Shown piece after piece: positions 21,099 through 30,817 of a DNA stretch of 56,469 bases (positions are counted from its first letter, which is position 1; every line of letters starts with the position of its first letter). The stretch covers positions 1 to 56,469 of the forward strand of contig JAKOWJ010000021.1 of assembly GCA_029781595.1 (NCBI GenBank). The letters are read 5' to 3'. The notes beneath the pieces were generated by a model. It was not told the origin of the DNA. It saw only the letters and a list, made by a program, of their open reading frames with translations, and did no database searches. The position numbers and the translations under genes were made by a program. The stretch is from Pseudomonadota bacterium. Lineage in GTDB: Bacteria > Pseudomonadota > Gammaproteobacteria > Burkholderiales > Usitatibacteraceae.

Positions 21099-21746
21099 AT
21101 GAGGAACTACAGGGAGACCCAGCGCAATCCGGCGAAGCACCTGCCGAGCATCGTCATGGTCGGCCTTCTTCACCTGCTCGTGGGCTACGCCCTCGTCACG
21201 GGTCTCGCCAGGAAGGTGGTCGAGGTCATCAAGGCGCCGATCGAGACCAAGATCATCGAAGAGATCAAGAAGCCGATCGAGGACACCCCTCCCCCGCCCC
21301 CCCCGAAGCTCGCCGCGCCGCCCCCGCCGTTCATTCCCCCGCCCGAGGTGAACATCCAGGTGCCCGTGCAGGCCCAGCAGGCGCCGACCATCACCACGGT
21401 CACCACCCAGAAGCCGCCGCCCGGCCCGCCGCCCAAGGCCGCGCCCAGGCCCGCTCCGCCCGCGCCCCCCGGCCCGGTCGTCCGCAAGAACGTCAAGCCG
21501 ATCGGCGACATCGTCCGCCCGGTCTTCCCGCGCCAGGCGATCCGGGACGGCATCCAGACGGGCAACGTCGTCGCCCACCTCGTGATCCGCCCGGACGGGT
21601 CTGTAGCCGAGGTCCGCATCATCCGGGCGACGCCTCCGCGGATCTTCGACCGCGAGGTCATCCGGGCGCTTTCCCAATGGCACTTCGCCCCCGAGCCCGT
21701 CGGCTTCATCGGCGAAGTGGACATCGATTTCAAGCTGACGGACTGA
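21099..21746 (+). CDS. tonB: Energy transducer TonB
   Basis: Transmits proton-motive force from ExbBD to outer-membrane receptors. The 215-residue protein has a single N-terminal membrane anchor (about residues 20-40, IVMVGLLHLLVGYALVTGL), a very Pro-rich periplasmic spacer (about 65-145, including PPPPPPKLAAPPPPFIPPP) and a TonB C-terminal domain (VFPRQAIRDGIQTGNVVAHL then VIRPDGSVAEVRIIRATPPR). ATG 21099 follows GGAGGG; a GTG at 21084 overlaps that site and is rejected. First gene of tonB-exbB-exbD-exbD. Confidence 0.95.
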   Translation: MRNYRETQRNPAKHLPSIVMVGLLHLLVGYALVTGLARKVVEVIKAPIETKIIEEIKKPIEDTPPPPPPKLAAPPPPFIPPPEVNIQVPVQAQQAPTITTVTTQKPPPGPPPKAAPRPAPPAPPGPVVRKNVKPIGDIVRPVFPRQAIRDGIQTGNVVAHLVIRPDGSVAEVRIIRATPPRIFDREVIRALSQWHFAPEPVGFIGEVDIDFKLTD

Positions 21747-21804
21747 TGTCCCGACGGCCCCCATCAACCACTGCACAGCCACAAGGAAACCTGGAGGTAA
21801 CAAC

Positions 21805-22692
21805 ATGCACCTGATCCGCCGACTGCCCGCGCTGCTCGCGGCCATCCTCTTCGCCTGCGCGCCCGTCGCGCCGCTGGTGTTCTCCGCGGCCGTGCACGCC
21901 CAGGCGCCGGCCGCGGATGCCGCGAAGCCGGCGGATGCCGCCGCCCCGGCCGCCCCCGCGGCGGCTACCGAGGCCCCCGCGCCGGTACCCCCGCCGCCGG
22001 CCGCCAAGGAAAAGGAATCCGTCGAGAACCCCTACGGTCTCGAGGCCCTCTGGAAGGGCGGCGACTTCGTCACCAAGGGCACGCTGTTCATCCTCGTGAT
22101 CATGTCGATGGGTTCCTGGTACATCATGTTCGTGAAGGTGTACGAGCAATTCAAGCTGTTCCGCGAGGCGGCCGTCGTGAAGAAGACCTTCTGGGCCACC
22201 GGGTCCGTGGCCGAGGGCATCTCCGCCATGAAGGAGACCAGCCCCTTCCGCTTCATCGCCGAGTCCGGCGTGGAGGCCACCAAGCACCACGAGGGCAAGC
22301 TCCTCGAGACGATCGACCTGAACGAGTGGGTGACGATGTCCATCCAGCGCGGCGTCGAGAACGTCGGCAGCCGCCTGCAGGACGGGCTCGCGTTCCTCGC
22401 CACCGTGGGCTCCACCGCCCCGTTCGTCGGCCTGTTCGGCACGGTGTGGGGCATCTACCACGCGCTCACCGCGATCGGCATCGCCGGCCAGGCCTCCATC
22501 GACAAGGTGGCGGGTCCCGTGGGCGAGGCGCTCATCATGACGGCGTTCGGCCTCGCGGTCGCCGTGCCGGCGGTGCTGGGCTACAACTGGCTCGTGCGCC
22601 GCAACAAGGTGGCGATGGAGCACCTGCGCGCCTTCAGCGCCGACCTGCACCTGGTGCTCATGAGCGGCGGCGTGAAGAAGGCCAAGGGGTAG
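21805..22692 (+). CDS. exbB: ExbB/TolQ-family proton channel with N-terminal signal peptide
   Basis: Inner-membrane proton channel subunit of the TonB motor. Unlike E. coli ExbB, this 295-residue protein starts with a cleavable-looking signal peptide (LLAAILFACAPVAPLVFSAA, ending near VHAQA) and an Ala/Pro-rich periplasmic segment (about 30-70) before the first core membrane helix (TLFILVIMSMGSWYIMFVK). The MotA/TolQ/ExbB core is intact, with LATVGSTAPFVGLFGTVWGI and ALIMTAFGLAVAVPAVLGYN. A strong ribosome binding site (CTGGAGGTAACAAC) precedes it. The preprotein form occurs in several proteobacterial lineages. Confidence 0.95.
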   Translation: MHLIRRLPALLAAILFACAPVAPLVFSAAVHAQAPAADAAKPADAAAPAAPAAATEAPAPVPPPPAAKEKESVENPYGLEALWKGGDFVTKGTLFILVIMSMGSWYIMFVKVYEQFKLFREAAVVKKTFWATGSVAEGISAMKETSPFRFIAESGVEATKHHEGKLLETIDLNEWVTMSIQRGVENVGSRLQDGLAFLATVGSTAPFVGLFGTVWGIYHALTAIGIAGQASIDKVAGPVGEALIMTAFGLAVAVPAVLGYNWLVRRNKVAMEHLRAFSADLHLVLMSGGVKKAKG

Positions 22693-22696
22693 TCTC

Positions 22697-23128
22697 ATGG
22701 CCATGACCGTCGGCCAGGGCGCCGAGGAGGAGCAGGACGTGATGGCGGCCATCAACACCACGCCGCTCGTCGACGTGATGCTGGTGCTCCTCATCATCTT
22801 CCTGATCACCATCCCGGTCGTGATCCAGCAGGTCCCGATGGAGCTGCCGAAGGAGCGCAACGTCCCCACGCAGACCAAGCCGGAGAACGTCACCATCTCG
22901 GTCAACAAGGACGGCGACATCTTCTGGGGCATGGAGCACGTGAAGGACACGAAGGCGCTCTTCGAGAAGCTCAAGGTCGTCGCCGTCCTGCAGCCGCAGC
23001 CCGAGATCCACGTGCGCGCCGACGAGAACGCGCGCTACGAGTTCGTGGGCCGCGTGGTGGCGACCTGCCAGCGCGCGTCGATCCTCAAGATCGGCTTCAT
23101 CACCGAGCCGCCCGCCCGCGGCGGCTGA
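22697..23128 (+). CDS. exbD: ExbD biopolymer transport protein (first copy)
   Basis: A protein of 143 residues with a short cytoplasmic N-terminus, one membrane helix carrying the proton-conducting Asp (NTTPLVDVMLVLLIIFLITI) and a periplasmic domain. It partners ExbB in the TonB motor. It begins 4 bp after exbB. Paired with a second, diverged ExbD immediately downstream. Confidence 0.95.
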   Translation: MAMTVGQGAEEEQDVMAAINTTPLVDVMLVLLIIFLITIPVVIQQVPMELPKERNVPTQTKPENVTISVNKDGDIFWGMEHVKDTKALFEKLKVVAVLQPQPEIHVRADENARYEFVGRVVATCQRASILKIGFITEPPARGG

Positions 23129-23153
23129 GCCCCCACCCGAAAGGAAACGCGCA

Positions 23154-23582
23154 ATGGGCATGCAAGTCGGATCCGGCGGCTCGAGCGATCCGGAAGTGAT
23201 GGTCGACATCAACACCACGCCGCTCATCGACGTGATGCTGGTGCTGCTGATCATGCTGATCATCACGATCCCGATCCAGACGCACGCCGTGAAGCTCAAC
23301 ATGCCGGTCGGCAATCCCCCGCCCCCGGCCGTCCCGCCCGAGGTCGTGCTGGTCGAGGTCGACTTCGACGGCACCGTGCTCTGGAACGGGGACGTCGTGC
23401 CGGACAGGCCGACCCTCGACGCCAAGTTCACGAACGCCGCGCACCAGTCCGTGCAGCCGGAGTTCCACCTCCGGCCGAACAAGATCGTGGCCTACAAGTA
23501 CGTGGCCGGCGTCATGGCCTCGGCGCAGAGCCACGGGATCACCAAGATCGGCCTCATCGGGGCCGAGCAGTTCATAGACTGA
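23154..23582 (+). CDS. exbD: ExbD biopolymer transport protein (second copy)
   Basis: A protein of 142 residues with the same layout as the preceding copy (NTTPLIDVMLVLLIMLIITI with the conserved Asp) but a clearly different periplasmic domain (EFHLRPNKIVAYKYVAGVMA). Tandem exbD genes behind one exbB are known in Xanthomonas-like systems, where the second copy serves particular substrates. A good ribosome binding site (AAAGGAAAC) lies upstream. A terminator-like hairpin follows. Confidence 0.95.
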   Translation: MGMQVGSGGSSDPEVMVDINTTPLIDVMLVLLIMLIITIPIQTHAVKLNMPVGNPPPPAVPPEVVLVEVDFDGTVLWNGDVVPDRPTLDAKFTNAAHQSVQPEFHLRPNKIVAYKYVAGVMASAQSHGITKIGLIGAEQFID

Positions 23583-23594
23583 CGCACCCTCCCC

Positions 23595-23629
23595 GGGGCC
23601 GCGCCATCCTGCGCGGCCCCGCCCGTTTT
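23595..23629 (+). terminator. Probable terminator after the exbD genes
   Basis: GGGGCCGCGC (23595-23604) pairs with GCGCGGCCCC (23611-23620) around CATCCT; a T4 tract follows after GCCCG. The stem is strong but the T-tract short and offset, so readthrough into the TPR gene is likely. Confidence 0.5.
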
Positions 23630-23649
23630 CGCAGACCGGAGATCGACCG

Positions 23650-24855
23650 ATGATCGGCCTGAATTCGCTACGCGCCATGGCGCTCGCCGCCGCGCTCGCC
23701 GTGGCCTCCTCCCCCGCCTGGGCGGCGGACACCGTCCGCCCCGAAGTCGGCAAGCCCCTCAAGGCGGCCGAGTCGCTCTACAAGGCGCACAAGTACCAGG
23801 AAGCCCTGGCGAAGGTCTCGGAGGCGGACGCGGTCTCCGGCAAGACCGCCTACGAGTCGTACATCATCCAGCGCACGCGAGGCAGCATCGCCGCGGCGGC
23901 CGGCGACCGCGAGACCGCGGCCAAGGCCTTCGAGGCGGTGATCGCCTCGGGCCGGGCGAGCGGCGGCGAGCAGCTCAAGCTCATCCAGGCCGTCGCGGGC
24001 CTGCACTACCAGGCCAAGGACTACGCCAAGGCGGCCCAGTGGGCGGCGAGGTACCAGAAGGAAGGCGGGAACGATCCCGCGATGCGCACCGTGCTCGTGC
24101 AGTCGTACTTCCTCCTGAACGACTGCGGCAACGTCTCGAAGCTCGTGGGCGAGAACGGCGGCTCGCGCCGTCCCACGGAACAGGAGCTGCAGATCCTCGC
24201 CAACTGCTACCTCAAGCAGAAGGATTCGGGCGGCTACGTCTCGGCCATCGAGCGGCTCGTCACCTACTACCCGAAGCGCGAGTACTGGACGGACCTGCTC
24301 AACCGCGTCCAGAAGAAGAGCGGCTTCTCCGACCGGCTGGCGCTCGACGTCTACCGCCTCAAGCTCGCCACCGGCAACCTCACCTCCGCCAGCGACTACC
24401 TCGAGATGGCGCAGCTCGCCATCCAGGCCGGCTTCCCGGCCGAAGCCAAGGCGATCGTCGACAAGGGGTACTCGGCCAACGTGCTCGGGACCGGCAAGGA
24501 CGCGGAGCGGCACAAGCGCCTGCGCGACCTGGTCGCCAAGACGGTCGCGGAGTACCGGGCCGGCCAGGAGAAGGCGGAGAACGAGGCGCTCGCCGCCAAG
24601 TCGGGCGACGCCCTGGTCGCCGTGGGGTACAACTACGTGGCCGAGGGCGCCCCCCAGAAGGGCCTCGCCTTCATGGAGCGCGGGATCAAGAAGGGCGGCC
24701 TCAAGCGACCGGAGGACGCGAAGCTCCTGCTCGGCGTCGCGCAGGTCCAGGCCGGTGCCCGCTCCCGGGCGCTTCAGACCCTCAAGGGCATCCACGGCAA
24801 CGACGGCACCGCGGATCTCGCCCGGCTGTGGACCCTCGTGGCGAGCCGCGGGTAG
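23650..24855 (+). CDS. Exported tetratricopeptide-repeat protein of the TonB cluster
   Basis: A protein of 401 residues with a signal peptide ([18 protein letters not shown]) followed by helical repeats throughout (for example [20 protein letters not shown] and [20 protein letters not shown]). It is probably periplasmic and a scaffold or assembly factor; secreted TPR proteins of this kind often follow tonB-exbBD in related bacteria. No enzymatic motif is seen. ATG 23650 has GGAGATC upstream. Its end overlaps the following GNAT gene by about 28 bp if the latter starts at GTG 24828. Confidence 0.8.
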   Translation: MIGLNSLRAMALAAALAVASSPAWAADTVRPEVGKPLKAAESLYKAHKYQEALAKVSEADAVSGKTAYESYIIQRTRGSIAAAAGDRETAAKAFEAVIASGRASGGEQLKLIQAVAGLHYQAKDYAKAAQWAARYQKEGGNDPAMRTVLVQSYFLLNDCGNVSKLVGENGGSRRPTEQELQILANCYLKQKDSGGYVSAIERLVTYYPKREYWTDLLNRVQKKSGFSDRLALDVYRLKLATGNLTSASDYLEMAQLAIQAGFPAEAKAIVDKGYSANVLGTGKDAERHKRLRDLVAKTVAEYRAGQEKAENEALAAKSGDALVAVGYNYVAEGAPQKGLAFMERGIKKGGLKRPEDAKLLLGVAQVQAGARSRALQTLKGIHGNDGTADLARLWTLVASRG

Positions 24856-25352
24856 CCCCCGCCATCCGGCTCGCGACGGCGGCCGACCTGCCGGCCATCG
24901 TCGCGATCTACAACGCCTCGATCCCCGGTCGCCTCGCGACGGCCGACACCGCCGCGGTGACGGTTCCGGAGCGCCGGGACTGGTTCGACGGCTTCGACCC
25001 GGTCCGCCGGCCGCTGTGGGTGGCCGAGGCCGGAGGCGCAATCGCCGGCTGGCTGGGGCTGCGAAACTTCTACGGCCGTCCGGCTTATCATCGAACCGTG
25101 GAACTCGCCGTCTACGTCTCTCCTGGCCAGCAGCGGCGCGGCATCGCCCGCGCCCTCCTGGATCGCGCCCTCGCCGCGGCGCCCGGGGCCGGCATCGCGA
25201 CGCTGCTCGCCTTCGTCTTCGGCCACAACGAGCCCAGCCTCGCCCTCTTCCGGGCCGCGGGATTCTCGCAATGGGGCCTGCTGCCCCGCGTGGCCGAGCT
25301 GGACGGCGTCGAGCGCGACCTCGCCATCCTCGGCCGGCGAATCGCCCCGTGA
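24828..25352 (+). CDS. GNAT acetyltransferase, phosphinothricin-acetyltransferase-like
   Basis: An acetyl-CoA-dependent N-acetyltransferase of about 174 residues. It matches the PAT/Bar branch: [20 protein letters not shown] at the start, [18 protein letters not shown], then the acetyl-CoA loop [20 protein letters not shown] and ending [18 protein letters not shown]. The substrate is probably a small amine or amino acid and cannot be fixed. Start is uncertain: GTG 24828 (inside the upstream TPR gene) is the only good start before the domain. Its stop overlaps the thyA start (GTGA), so the two are translationally coupled. Confidence 0.8.
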   Translation: MDPRGEPRVAPAIRLATAADLPAIVAIYNASIPGRLATADTAAVTVPERRDWFDGFDPVRRPLWVAEAGGAIAGWLGLRNFYGRPAYHRTVELAVYVSPGQQRRGIARALLDRALAAAPGAGIATLLAFVFGHNEPSLALFRAAGFSQWGLLPRVAELDGVERDLAILGRRIAP

Positions 25353-26143
25353 AGGCCTACCTCGACCTGATGCGCCACGTGCTCGAGCACGGGGCCCGCA
25401 AGACGGACCGCACGGGGACCGGGACCCTCTCCGTGTTCGGGCACCAGATGCGCTTCGACCTCTCGCAGCGCTTCCCGCTCGTGACCACGAAACGGGTCCA
25501 CCTCAAGAGCGTCATCCACGAGCTCCTCTGGTTCCTCCAGGGCTCGACCAACGTCGCGTACCTGCACGAGCACGGCGTCTCCATCTGGGACGAGTGGGCG
25601 GACGCCCAGGGCGAGCTGGGGCCCGTGTACGGCCACCAGTGGCGATCCTGGCCCACGCCGGGCGGCGGCCACGTGGACCAGATCGCCGAGGTGGTGGCGC
25701 AGATCCGCGCCAACCCGGACTCGCGGCGCCTGGTCGTGTCGGCCTGGAACGTGGCGGACATCCCGCGCATGGCCCTCGCGCCGTGCCACGCACTGTTCCA
25801 GTTCTACGTCGCCGAGGGCCGCCTGTCCTGCCAGCTGTACCAGCGCAGCGCCGACATCTTCCTGGGCGTGCCGTTCAACATCGCCTCCTACGCGCTGCTC
25901 ACGATGATGGTGGCGCAGGCGACGGGCCTGGCGCCCGGCGAATTCGTGCACACCTTCGGCGACGCGCACCTGTACCTCAACCACCTCGACCAGGCCCGCG
26001 AGCAGCTCTCGCGCGAGCCGCGGCCGCTGCCGGTGATGCGGATCGACCCGGGCGTGACGGAGCTCACGGATTTCCGCTACGAGCACTTCTCGCTCGAGGG
26101 CTACGACCCCCACCCGGCCATCAGGGCGCCGATCGCCGTCTGA
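25349..26143 (+). CDS. thyA: Thymidylate synthase ThyA
   Basis: Converts dUMP to dTMP using methylene-tetrahydrofolate. At 264 residues it equals the E. coli enzyme; the nucleophile is Cys146 in [12 protein letters not shown], and [38 protein letters not shown] and the closing [15 protein letters not shown] are all present. The GTG start overlaps the GNAT stop. folA follows after 1 bp; coupling thyA to folA is functional because ThyA makes the dihydrofolate that FolA reduces. Confidence 0.97.
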   Translation: MKAYLDLMRHVLEHGARKTDRTGTGTLSVFGHQMRFDLSQRFPLVTTKRVHLKSVIHELLWFLQGSTNVAYLHEHGVSIWDEWADAQGELGPVYGHQWRSWPTPGGGHVDQIAEVVAQIRANPDSRRLVVSAWNVADIPRMALAPCHALFQFYVAEGRLSCQLYQRSADIFLGVPFNIASYALLTMMVAQATGLAPGEFVHTFGDAHLYLNHLDQAREQLSREPRPLPVMRIDPGVTELTDFRYEHFSLEGYDPHPAIRAPIAV

Positions 26144-26144
26144 C

Positions 26145-26648
26145 GTGCTGCGCTCGCTCATCGTGGCCCGCGCGGCCAACGGCGTGATCGGACGCGACAA
26201 CGGCATGCCGTGGCACCTGCCTGCCGATCTCGCGCACTTCAAGCGCGTGACGCTCGGCTGCCCGGTCATCATGGGCCGGCGGACCTGGGAGTCGATCGGG
26301 CGCGCGCTGCCCGGCCGCCGCAACGTGGTGGTGAGCCGGACCCCCGGCTTTCGCCCGGAGGGCGCCGAGGTGGTCGACTCCCTGGACGCCGCCTGGCGCG
26401 CGGTCGACGGCGCCCCGGAGGCCTTTGTCATCGGCGGCGGCCAGCTCTACGCCGAGGCGCTGCCTTCGGCCGACCGGATCTACCTCACCGAGATCCTCGG
26501 GGAGGTGGAAGGGGACGTCCGCTTCCCGGGTCCCGGCGAGGGGCCCTGGCGCACCACCGTCCTGGGCGAGCACGCGGCGGACGACCGCAACCGGTTCGCG
26601 CTGCGCTTCCTCCTGCTCGAGCGCGAACCGGCCCCCGGGGGGCGTTGA
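26145..26648 (+). CDS. folA: Dihydrofolate reductase FolA
   Basis: NADPH-dependent reduction of dihydrofolate to tetrahydrofolate. The 167-residue protein shows VARAANGVIGRDNGMPWHLP then DLAHFKRVT, the IMGRRTWESIGRALPGRRNV signature and VIGGGQLYAEALPSADRIYL then TEI. A GTG start lies one base after the thyA stop. Ala/Gly/Pro-rich tail after the last strand. Confidence 0.97.
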   Translation: MLRSLIVARAANGVIGRDNGMPWHLPADLAHFKRVTLGCPVIMGRRTWESIGRALPGRRNVVVSRTPGFRPEGAEVVDSLDAAWRAVDGAPEAFVIGGGQLYAEALPSADRIYLTEILGEVEGDVRFPGPGEGPWRTTVLGEHAADDRNRFALRFLLLEREPAPGGR

Positions 26649-26660
26649 CGAGGCGCAAGG

Positions 26661-26676
26661 GGGCGCCGTGGCGCCC
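26661..26676 (+). other. GC hairpin after folA
   Basis: GGGCGCC (26661-26667), GT, GGCGCCC (26670-26676), with no T-run. It may mark the 3' end of the GNAT-thyA-folA transcript, but termination by this element alone is not supported. Confidence 0.35.
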
Positions 26677-26691
26677 GCCTAGACTGTAACG

Positions 26692-29073
26692 GTGCCGGTG
26701 ACCTCCCTCCCAGCCGAGCGCCGCTGCGCCCACTGCGGCGAGCCCGCGCCGGACCCTGTCCTTCGCCGCGACGCGACTGGCGCCGAGGTGGCCTATTGCT
26801 GCGCGGGCTGCGCGGCCGTCCGGGACCTCGCCGCCGGAATCCCCCCGCCCCCGGCCCCCGCTCCCGCACCGGAACCGGCATCCGCCCCGACCGAGACCGT
26901 GTACGACGTCGAGGGGGTGAGTTGCGCGGCCTGCGTCACGCGGGTGGAGTCGGCCCTGGGCCGGCTGCCGGGGGTGGTCGAGTCGAGCCTGAACCTCGCC
27001 ACTCGCCGCGTCACGATCCGCCATTCGCCGGAAACGACCCGCGAACAGCTGGCGGCCGTGATCGCACGGGCAGGCTACCGGGCCCGCGTCCCCGGCCGCG
27101 ATCCGCGCGCGCTGCGCCAGGCGGAGGCGCGCCGCGCGCTGTGGCGCCTCTCGGTGGCCGGCTTCGCGATGATGCAGATCATGATGCTCGCCTTCCCCGC
27201 CTACCTGGCGTCCGACGGCACCATGGCGTGGGACATCGAGCGGCTGCTGAACATCGCGAGCCTGGTGATCACGGTCCCGGTCCTGCTGTTTTCCTCCGGG
27301 CCCATCTTCCGCGCGGCGTGGCACGGCCTCGCCACCCGCAATCCCGGGATGGACCTGCCGGTCGCGCTGGGCATCGTGGTGAGCTTCATCGCGAGCCTGT
27401 ACGGCACCTGGGAGGGCGGCGCCGTCTACTACGACTCGATCACGATGTTCGTGTTCTTCCTGCTCACCGGGCGCTATTTCGAGGCGCGGGCGCTGGCCGG
27501 GACGGTGGACGCCGCCGACTCGCTCGCCCAGCTCCTGCCGCGCCGCGCGTGGAAGCTCGGCGGTGGCGACCGGGTCGAGACCGATCCCTCCGTCCTGGTG
27601 CCCGGCGACCACGTCGCCGTCCCCGCGGGCGAGGCCGCGCCGGCGGACTCGGTGGTGGTCTCGGGCGCGACCGAGTTCGACGAATCCCTGCTCACCGGCG
27701 AGACGTACCCGGTTCCCAAGGCCCCCGGCGACCGCATCCTCGCGGGGAGCGTGAACCTCGCTTCGCCCGTCACGGCGCGGGTCGAGCGCGCCCCCGGCGA
27801 GGCGACGCTGGAGGTGATCCGACGACAGATGGAACGGGCGGCCTCGCAGAAGCCGCGCTGGGCCCTGGTGGCGGACCGAATCGCGAGCCACTTCGTGGTC
27901 GCCGTGGTCGCCCTGGCCGCCCTGGGCACCCTGGCATGGGCCTGGATCGACCCCAGCCGCGCGCTCTGGGTCGGCGTCTCCACGCTGGTGGTGACCTGCC
28001 CCTGCGCCCTGTCCCTCGCCACGCCCGTGGCGCTCACCGCCTGCGTCAACGCCCTGTCCCGGCTGGGCATCATGGTGACGAGCGGGCGGGCCATCGAGGC
28101 CCTGGCCTCGGCCACGCACCTCGTGTTCGACAAGACCGGCACGCTCACCACCGGCCGGATGCACCTGCGCACGGTGGAACTGCTCGGCGAGACCGGGCGC
28201 GACGAATGCCTGCGCACCGCCGCGGCGCTCGAGTCCGCGCTCTCCCATCCGATCGCCCACGCGCTCGTGAAGGCTCGTCCGGCCGAGGGCGGCATTCCGG
28301 AAGCCACCGCGATCCGGGCCATCGCCGGCGCCGGGGTCGAGGCGGTCGTCGGCGGCCGCACGGTCCGCGTGGGCTCGCCAGGCTTCTGCGCCGAGCTGGC
28401 CGGCAAGGCGTTTCCCGGCCCGACGGACAGCCCGGACCCGGTGGCGGCCATGGCGGCTTCCGGAACCTGGCTCGCCGCGTTCCATTTCGAGGACGCCCTG
28501 CGCCCCGAGTCCCGGGATCTGGTGGCGCGCGTCCGGGCCGCCGGCTGCGAGGTCGTCCTCCTGTCCGGCGACCGCGAGTCGGTCGTGGACCGCGTGGCCG
28601 AGGAACTGGGGATCGACCAGCGCATCGCCGGCGCCGACCCGCAGGAGAAGGCGAGACGGGTCGAGGCCATGGCCGCCGGCGGCGCGATCGTGGCGATGAT
28701 CGGCGACGGCATCAACGACGCGCCCGTGCTCGCCCGGGCGCAGGTCTCCATCGCGCTTGCCAGCGGCGCCGCGCTGGCGCAGTCCCAGGCCGACCTGGTG
28801 GTGGCCAACCCCTCCCTGCTCGCGATCGCCCAGGCCATCGACCTCGCCCGCCGGACGCGCCGGATCATCCGCCAGAACATCGCCTGGGCGATCGCCTACA
28901 ACGCCCTCACGCTGCCGCTGGCCCTGGCCGGGTTGCTCACCCCGTGGGTCGCGAGCCTGGGCATGTCGCTCTCGTCCGTCCTGGTGGTCGCCAACGCCCT
29001 GCGGCTCGTGCGCCGGCCCCTCGGCAACGCCGACCCGTCCCAGGCCGCCGTGACGGCCCCGGCAGCCACCTGA
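26692..29073 (+). CDS. ccoI: Copper-translocating P-type ATPase CcoI (FixI)
   Basis: Inner-membrane Cu(I) ATPase that supports copper supply for cbb3 oxidase assembly. The 793-residue protein opens with a Cys-rich metal-binding module (CAHCG...CCAGC, residues about 11-42), then an HMA domain with C78-A-A-C81, transmembrane helices, the actuator TGE motif, the CPC translocation motif (CPCALSLATP, near 437), DKTGTLT (near 481), HP (near 519) and GDGINDAP (near 671). The N-terminal zinc-finger-like part is typical of FixI/CcoI rather than CopA. GTG 26692 is used; ribosome binding is weak. It heads the ccoI-ccoS pair upstream of ccoNOQP. Confidence 0.95.
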   Translation: MPVTSLPAERRCAHCGEPAPDPVLRRDATGAEVAYCCAGCAAVRDLAAGIPPPPAPAPAPEPASAPTETVYDVEGVSCAACVTRVESALGRLPGVVESSLNLATRRVTIRHSPETTREQLAAVIARAGYRARVPGRDPRALRQAEARRALWRLSVAGFAMMQIMMLAFPAYLASDGTMAWDIERLLNIASLVITVPVLLFSSGPIFRAAWHGLATRNPGMDLPVALGIVVSFIASLYGTWEGGAVYYDSITMFVFFLLTGRYFEARALAGTVDAADSLAQLLPRRAWKLGGGDRVETDPSVLVPGDHVAVPAGEAAPADSVVVSGATEFDESLLTGETYPVPKAPGDRILAGSVNLASPVTARVERAPGEATLEVIRRQMERAASQKPRWALVADRIASHFVVAVVALAALGTLAWAWIDPSRALWVGVSTLVVTCPCALSLATPVALTACVNALSRLGIMVTSGRAIEALASATHLVFDKTGTLTTGRMHLRTVELLGETGRDECLRTAAALESALSHPIAHALVKARPAEGGIPEATAIRAIAGAGVEAVVGGRTVRVGSPGFCAELAGKAFPGPTDSPDPVAAMAASGTWLAAFHFEDALRPESRDLVARVRAAGCEVVLLSGDRESVVDRVAEELGIDQRIAGADPQEKARRVEAMAAGGAIVAMIGDGINDAPVLARAQVSIALASGAALAQSQADLVVANPSLLAIAQAIDLARRTRRIIRQNIAWAIAYNALTLPLALAGLLTPWVASLGMSLSSVLVVANALRLVRRPLGNADPSQAAVTAPAAT

Positions 29074-29083
29074 GGCCCCGCCC

Positions 29084-29236
29084 ATGGACATCCTGTACCT
29101 GCTCATCCCCGTCAGCGTGGTGGTCGTCTTCGCGATCGGGGTCGTGTTCTGGTGGGCCCTCGCCAGCGGCCAGTTCGACGAACTCGACCGGGAAGGGAAG
29201 GCCGTCGTCGAGGACGACGACCGGAAGGGAACTTAA
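29084..29236 (+). CDS. ccoS: Cbb3 oxidase assembly protein CcoS
   Basis: A 50-residue protein with one membrane helix (LLIPVSVVVVFAIGVVFWWA) followed by SGQFDELDREGKAV and an acidic tail. This is the standard CcoS pattern; CcoS is needed for haem insertion into cbb3 oxidase. It starts 10 bp after ccoI and ends with TAA at 29234-29236. Confidence 0.93.
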   Translation: MDILYLLIPVSVVVVFAIGVVFWWALASGQFDELDREGKAVVEDDDRKGT

Positions 29237-29252
29237 TATAAGTAGCTTCTTA

Positions 29253-29293
29253 TTGACCAGGATCAACTGCCGGAAAACCCGGATCTCTATAGT
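29253..29293 (+). promoter_or_regulatory. Class II Fnr-dependent promoter of ccoNOQP
   Basis: The Fnr box TTGAC-CAGG-ATCAA is at 29253-29266 and the -10 TATAGT at 29288-29293, with 21 nt between them. This predicts transcription start near 29300, with the box centred at about -41.5, as in Fnr-activated promoters. No -35 is needed. The gene for Fnr itself is in this window (38592-39332). Confidence 0.9.
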
Positions 29294-29356
29294 CCGCGCA
29301 GGAAGCGCAACCGCGAGTCCGGGTGATCGTTTACGCCAGCTCCAGGGGGGGTATCC

Positions 29357-30802
29357 ATGAACGAATCGCAGTACAACTACAAGGTGGTCCGGCAGTTCGC
29401 GGTCATGACCGTGATCTGGGGGATCGTCGGCATGCTGGTGGGGGTGCTCATCGCCGCCCAGCTGGCGTTCCCGGCGCTCAACTTCGACATCCCGTGGCTC
29501 ACGTACGGTCGCCTGCGCCCGCTGCACACCAACGCGGTGATCTTCGCGTTCGGCGGCTCCGCGCTCTTCGCCACCTCGTACTACGCGGTCCAGCGCACCT
29601 GCCACGCGCGGCTCTTCGGCGGCCCGCTGGCGGCGTTCACGTTCTGGGGCTGGCAGGTCATCATCCTGCTCGCCGCGATCACCCTCCCCCTGGGCATCAC
29701 CACCGGCAAGGAGTACGCCGAGCTCGAGTGGCCCATCGACATCCTCATCGCCGTCGTGTGGGTCGCCTACGCAGTGGTGTTCTTCGGCACCGTCGCCACG
29801 CGCAAGGTGAAGCACATCTACGTGGCCAACTGGTTCTTCGGCGCCTTCATCCTCACGGTGGCGGTGCTGCACATCGTGAACAGCGCGGAGATGCCCGCGG
29901 GCCTCTTCAAGTCCTACTCGGCCTACGCGGGCGTGCAGGACGCGATGGTCCAGTGGTGGTACGGCCACAACGCGGTGGGCTTCTTCCTCACCGCCGGCTT
30001 CCTCGGGATGATGTACTACTTCGTGCCCAAGCAGGCCGGCCGCCCGGTGTACTCCTACCGGCTGTCGAGCGTGCACTTCTGGGCGCTCATCTTCACGTAC
30101 ATGTGGGCGGGCCCGCACCACCTGCACTACACGGCGCTGCCGGACTGGGCGCAGTCCATCGGCATGATCTTCTCCCTGATCCTGCTGGCGCCCTCCTGGG
30201 GCGGCATGATCAACGGCATCATGACCCTGTCGGGCGCCTGGCATAAGCTGCGCACCGATCCCATCCTCAAGTTCCTCATCGTCTCGCTCTCGTTCTACGG
30301 CATGTCGACGTTCGAGGGCCCGATGATGTCCATCAAGACGGTGAACGCCCTGTCGCACTACACCGACTGGACCGTCGGCCACGTGCACTCCGGCGCGCTG
30401 GGCTGGGTGGCCATGATCTCCGTGGGCAGCCTCTACTACCTGATCCCGCGCCTGTTCAACCGCACGGAGATGTACTCGGTGAAGGCGATCACGCTGCACT
30501 TCTGGGTCACGACCATCGGCATCGTGCTCTACATCGCCTCGATGTGGATCGCGGGCGTGATGCAGGGCCTCATGTGGCGCGCGGTGAACGAGGACGGCAC
30601 GCTCACCTACACGTTCGTCGAGAGCGTGAAGGCCACGTTCCCGTACTACGTGATCCGCCTGACCGGCGGCGCCCTGGTGTTCAGCGGCATGCTCATCATG
30701 CTGTGGAACGTGATCAAGACCATCACCGTCGGCAAGGCGGTCGAGGCGACGATCCCGCCCGTTGCGGCCGGGTCCGAGCTCGGCGCGCCCGCGCACGCCT
30801 AG
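29357..30802 (+). CDS. ccoN: Cytochrome c oxidase cbb3 subunit I
   Basis: Catalytic subunit of the high-affinity cbb3 oxidase, an integral membrane haem-copper protein of 481 residues with about 12 helices. The haem and copper histidines are all visible: His57 in [12 protein letters not shown], His204 in [11 protein letters not shown], His254/His255 in [13 protein letters not shown], and His342/His344 in [12 protein letters not shown]. The start ATG 29357 follows an AGGGGGG stretch. First gene of ccoNOQPGH behind an Fnr-activated promoter. Confidence 0.98.
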   Translation: MNESQYNYKVVRQFAVMTVIWGIVGMLVGVLIAAQLAFPALNFDIPWLTYGRLRPLHTNAVIFAFGGSALFATSYYAVQRTCHARLFGGPLAAFTFWGWQVIILLAAITLPLGITTGKEYAELEWPIDILIAVVWVAYAVVFFGTVATRKVKHIYVANWFFGAFILTVAVLHIVNSAEMPAGLFKSYSAYAGVQDAMVQWWYGHNAVGFFLTAGFLGMMYYFVPKQAGRPVYSYRLSSVHFWALIFTYMWAGPHHLHYTALPDWAQSIGMIFSLILLAPSWGGMINGIMTLSGAWHKLRTDPILKFLIVSLSFYGMSTFEGPMMSIKTVNALSHYTDWTVGHVHSGALGWVAMISVGSLYYLIPRLFNRTEMYSVKAITLHFWVTTIGIVLYIASMWIAGVMQGLMWRAVNEDGTLTYTFVESVKATFPYYVIRLTGGALVFSGMLIMLWNVIKTITVGKAVEATIPPVAAGSELGAPAHA

Positions 30803-30817
30803 CCCGGGGGACTGACC

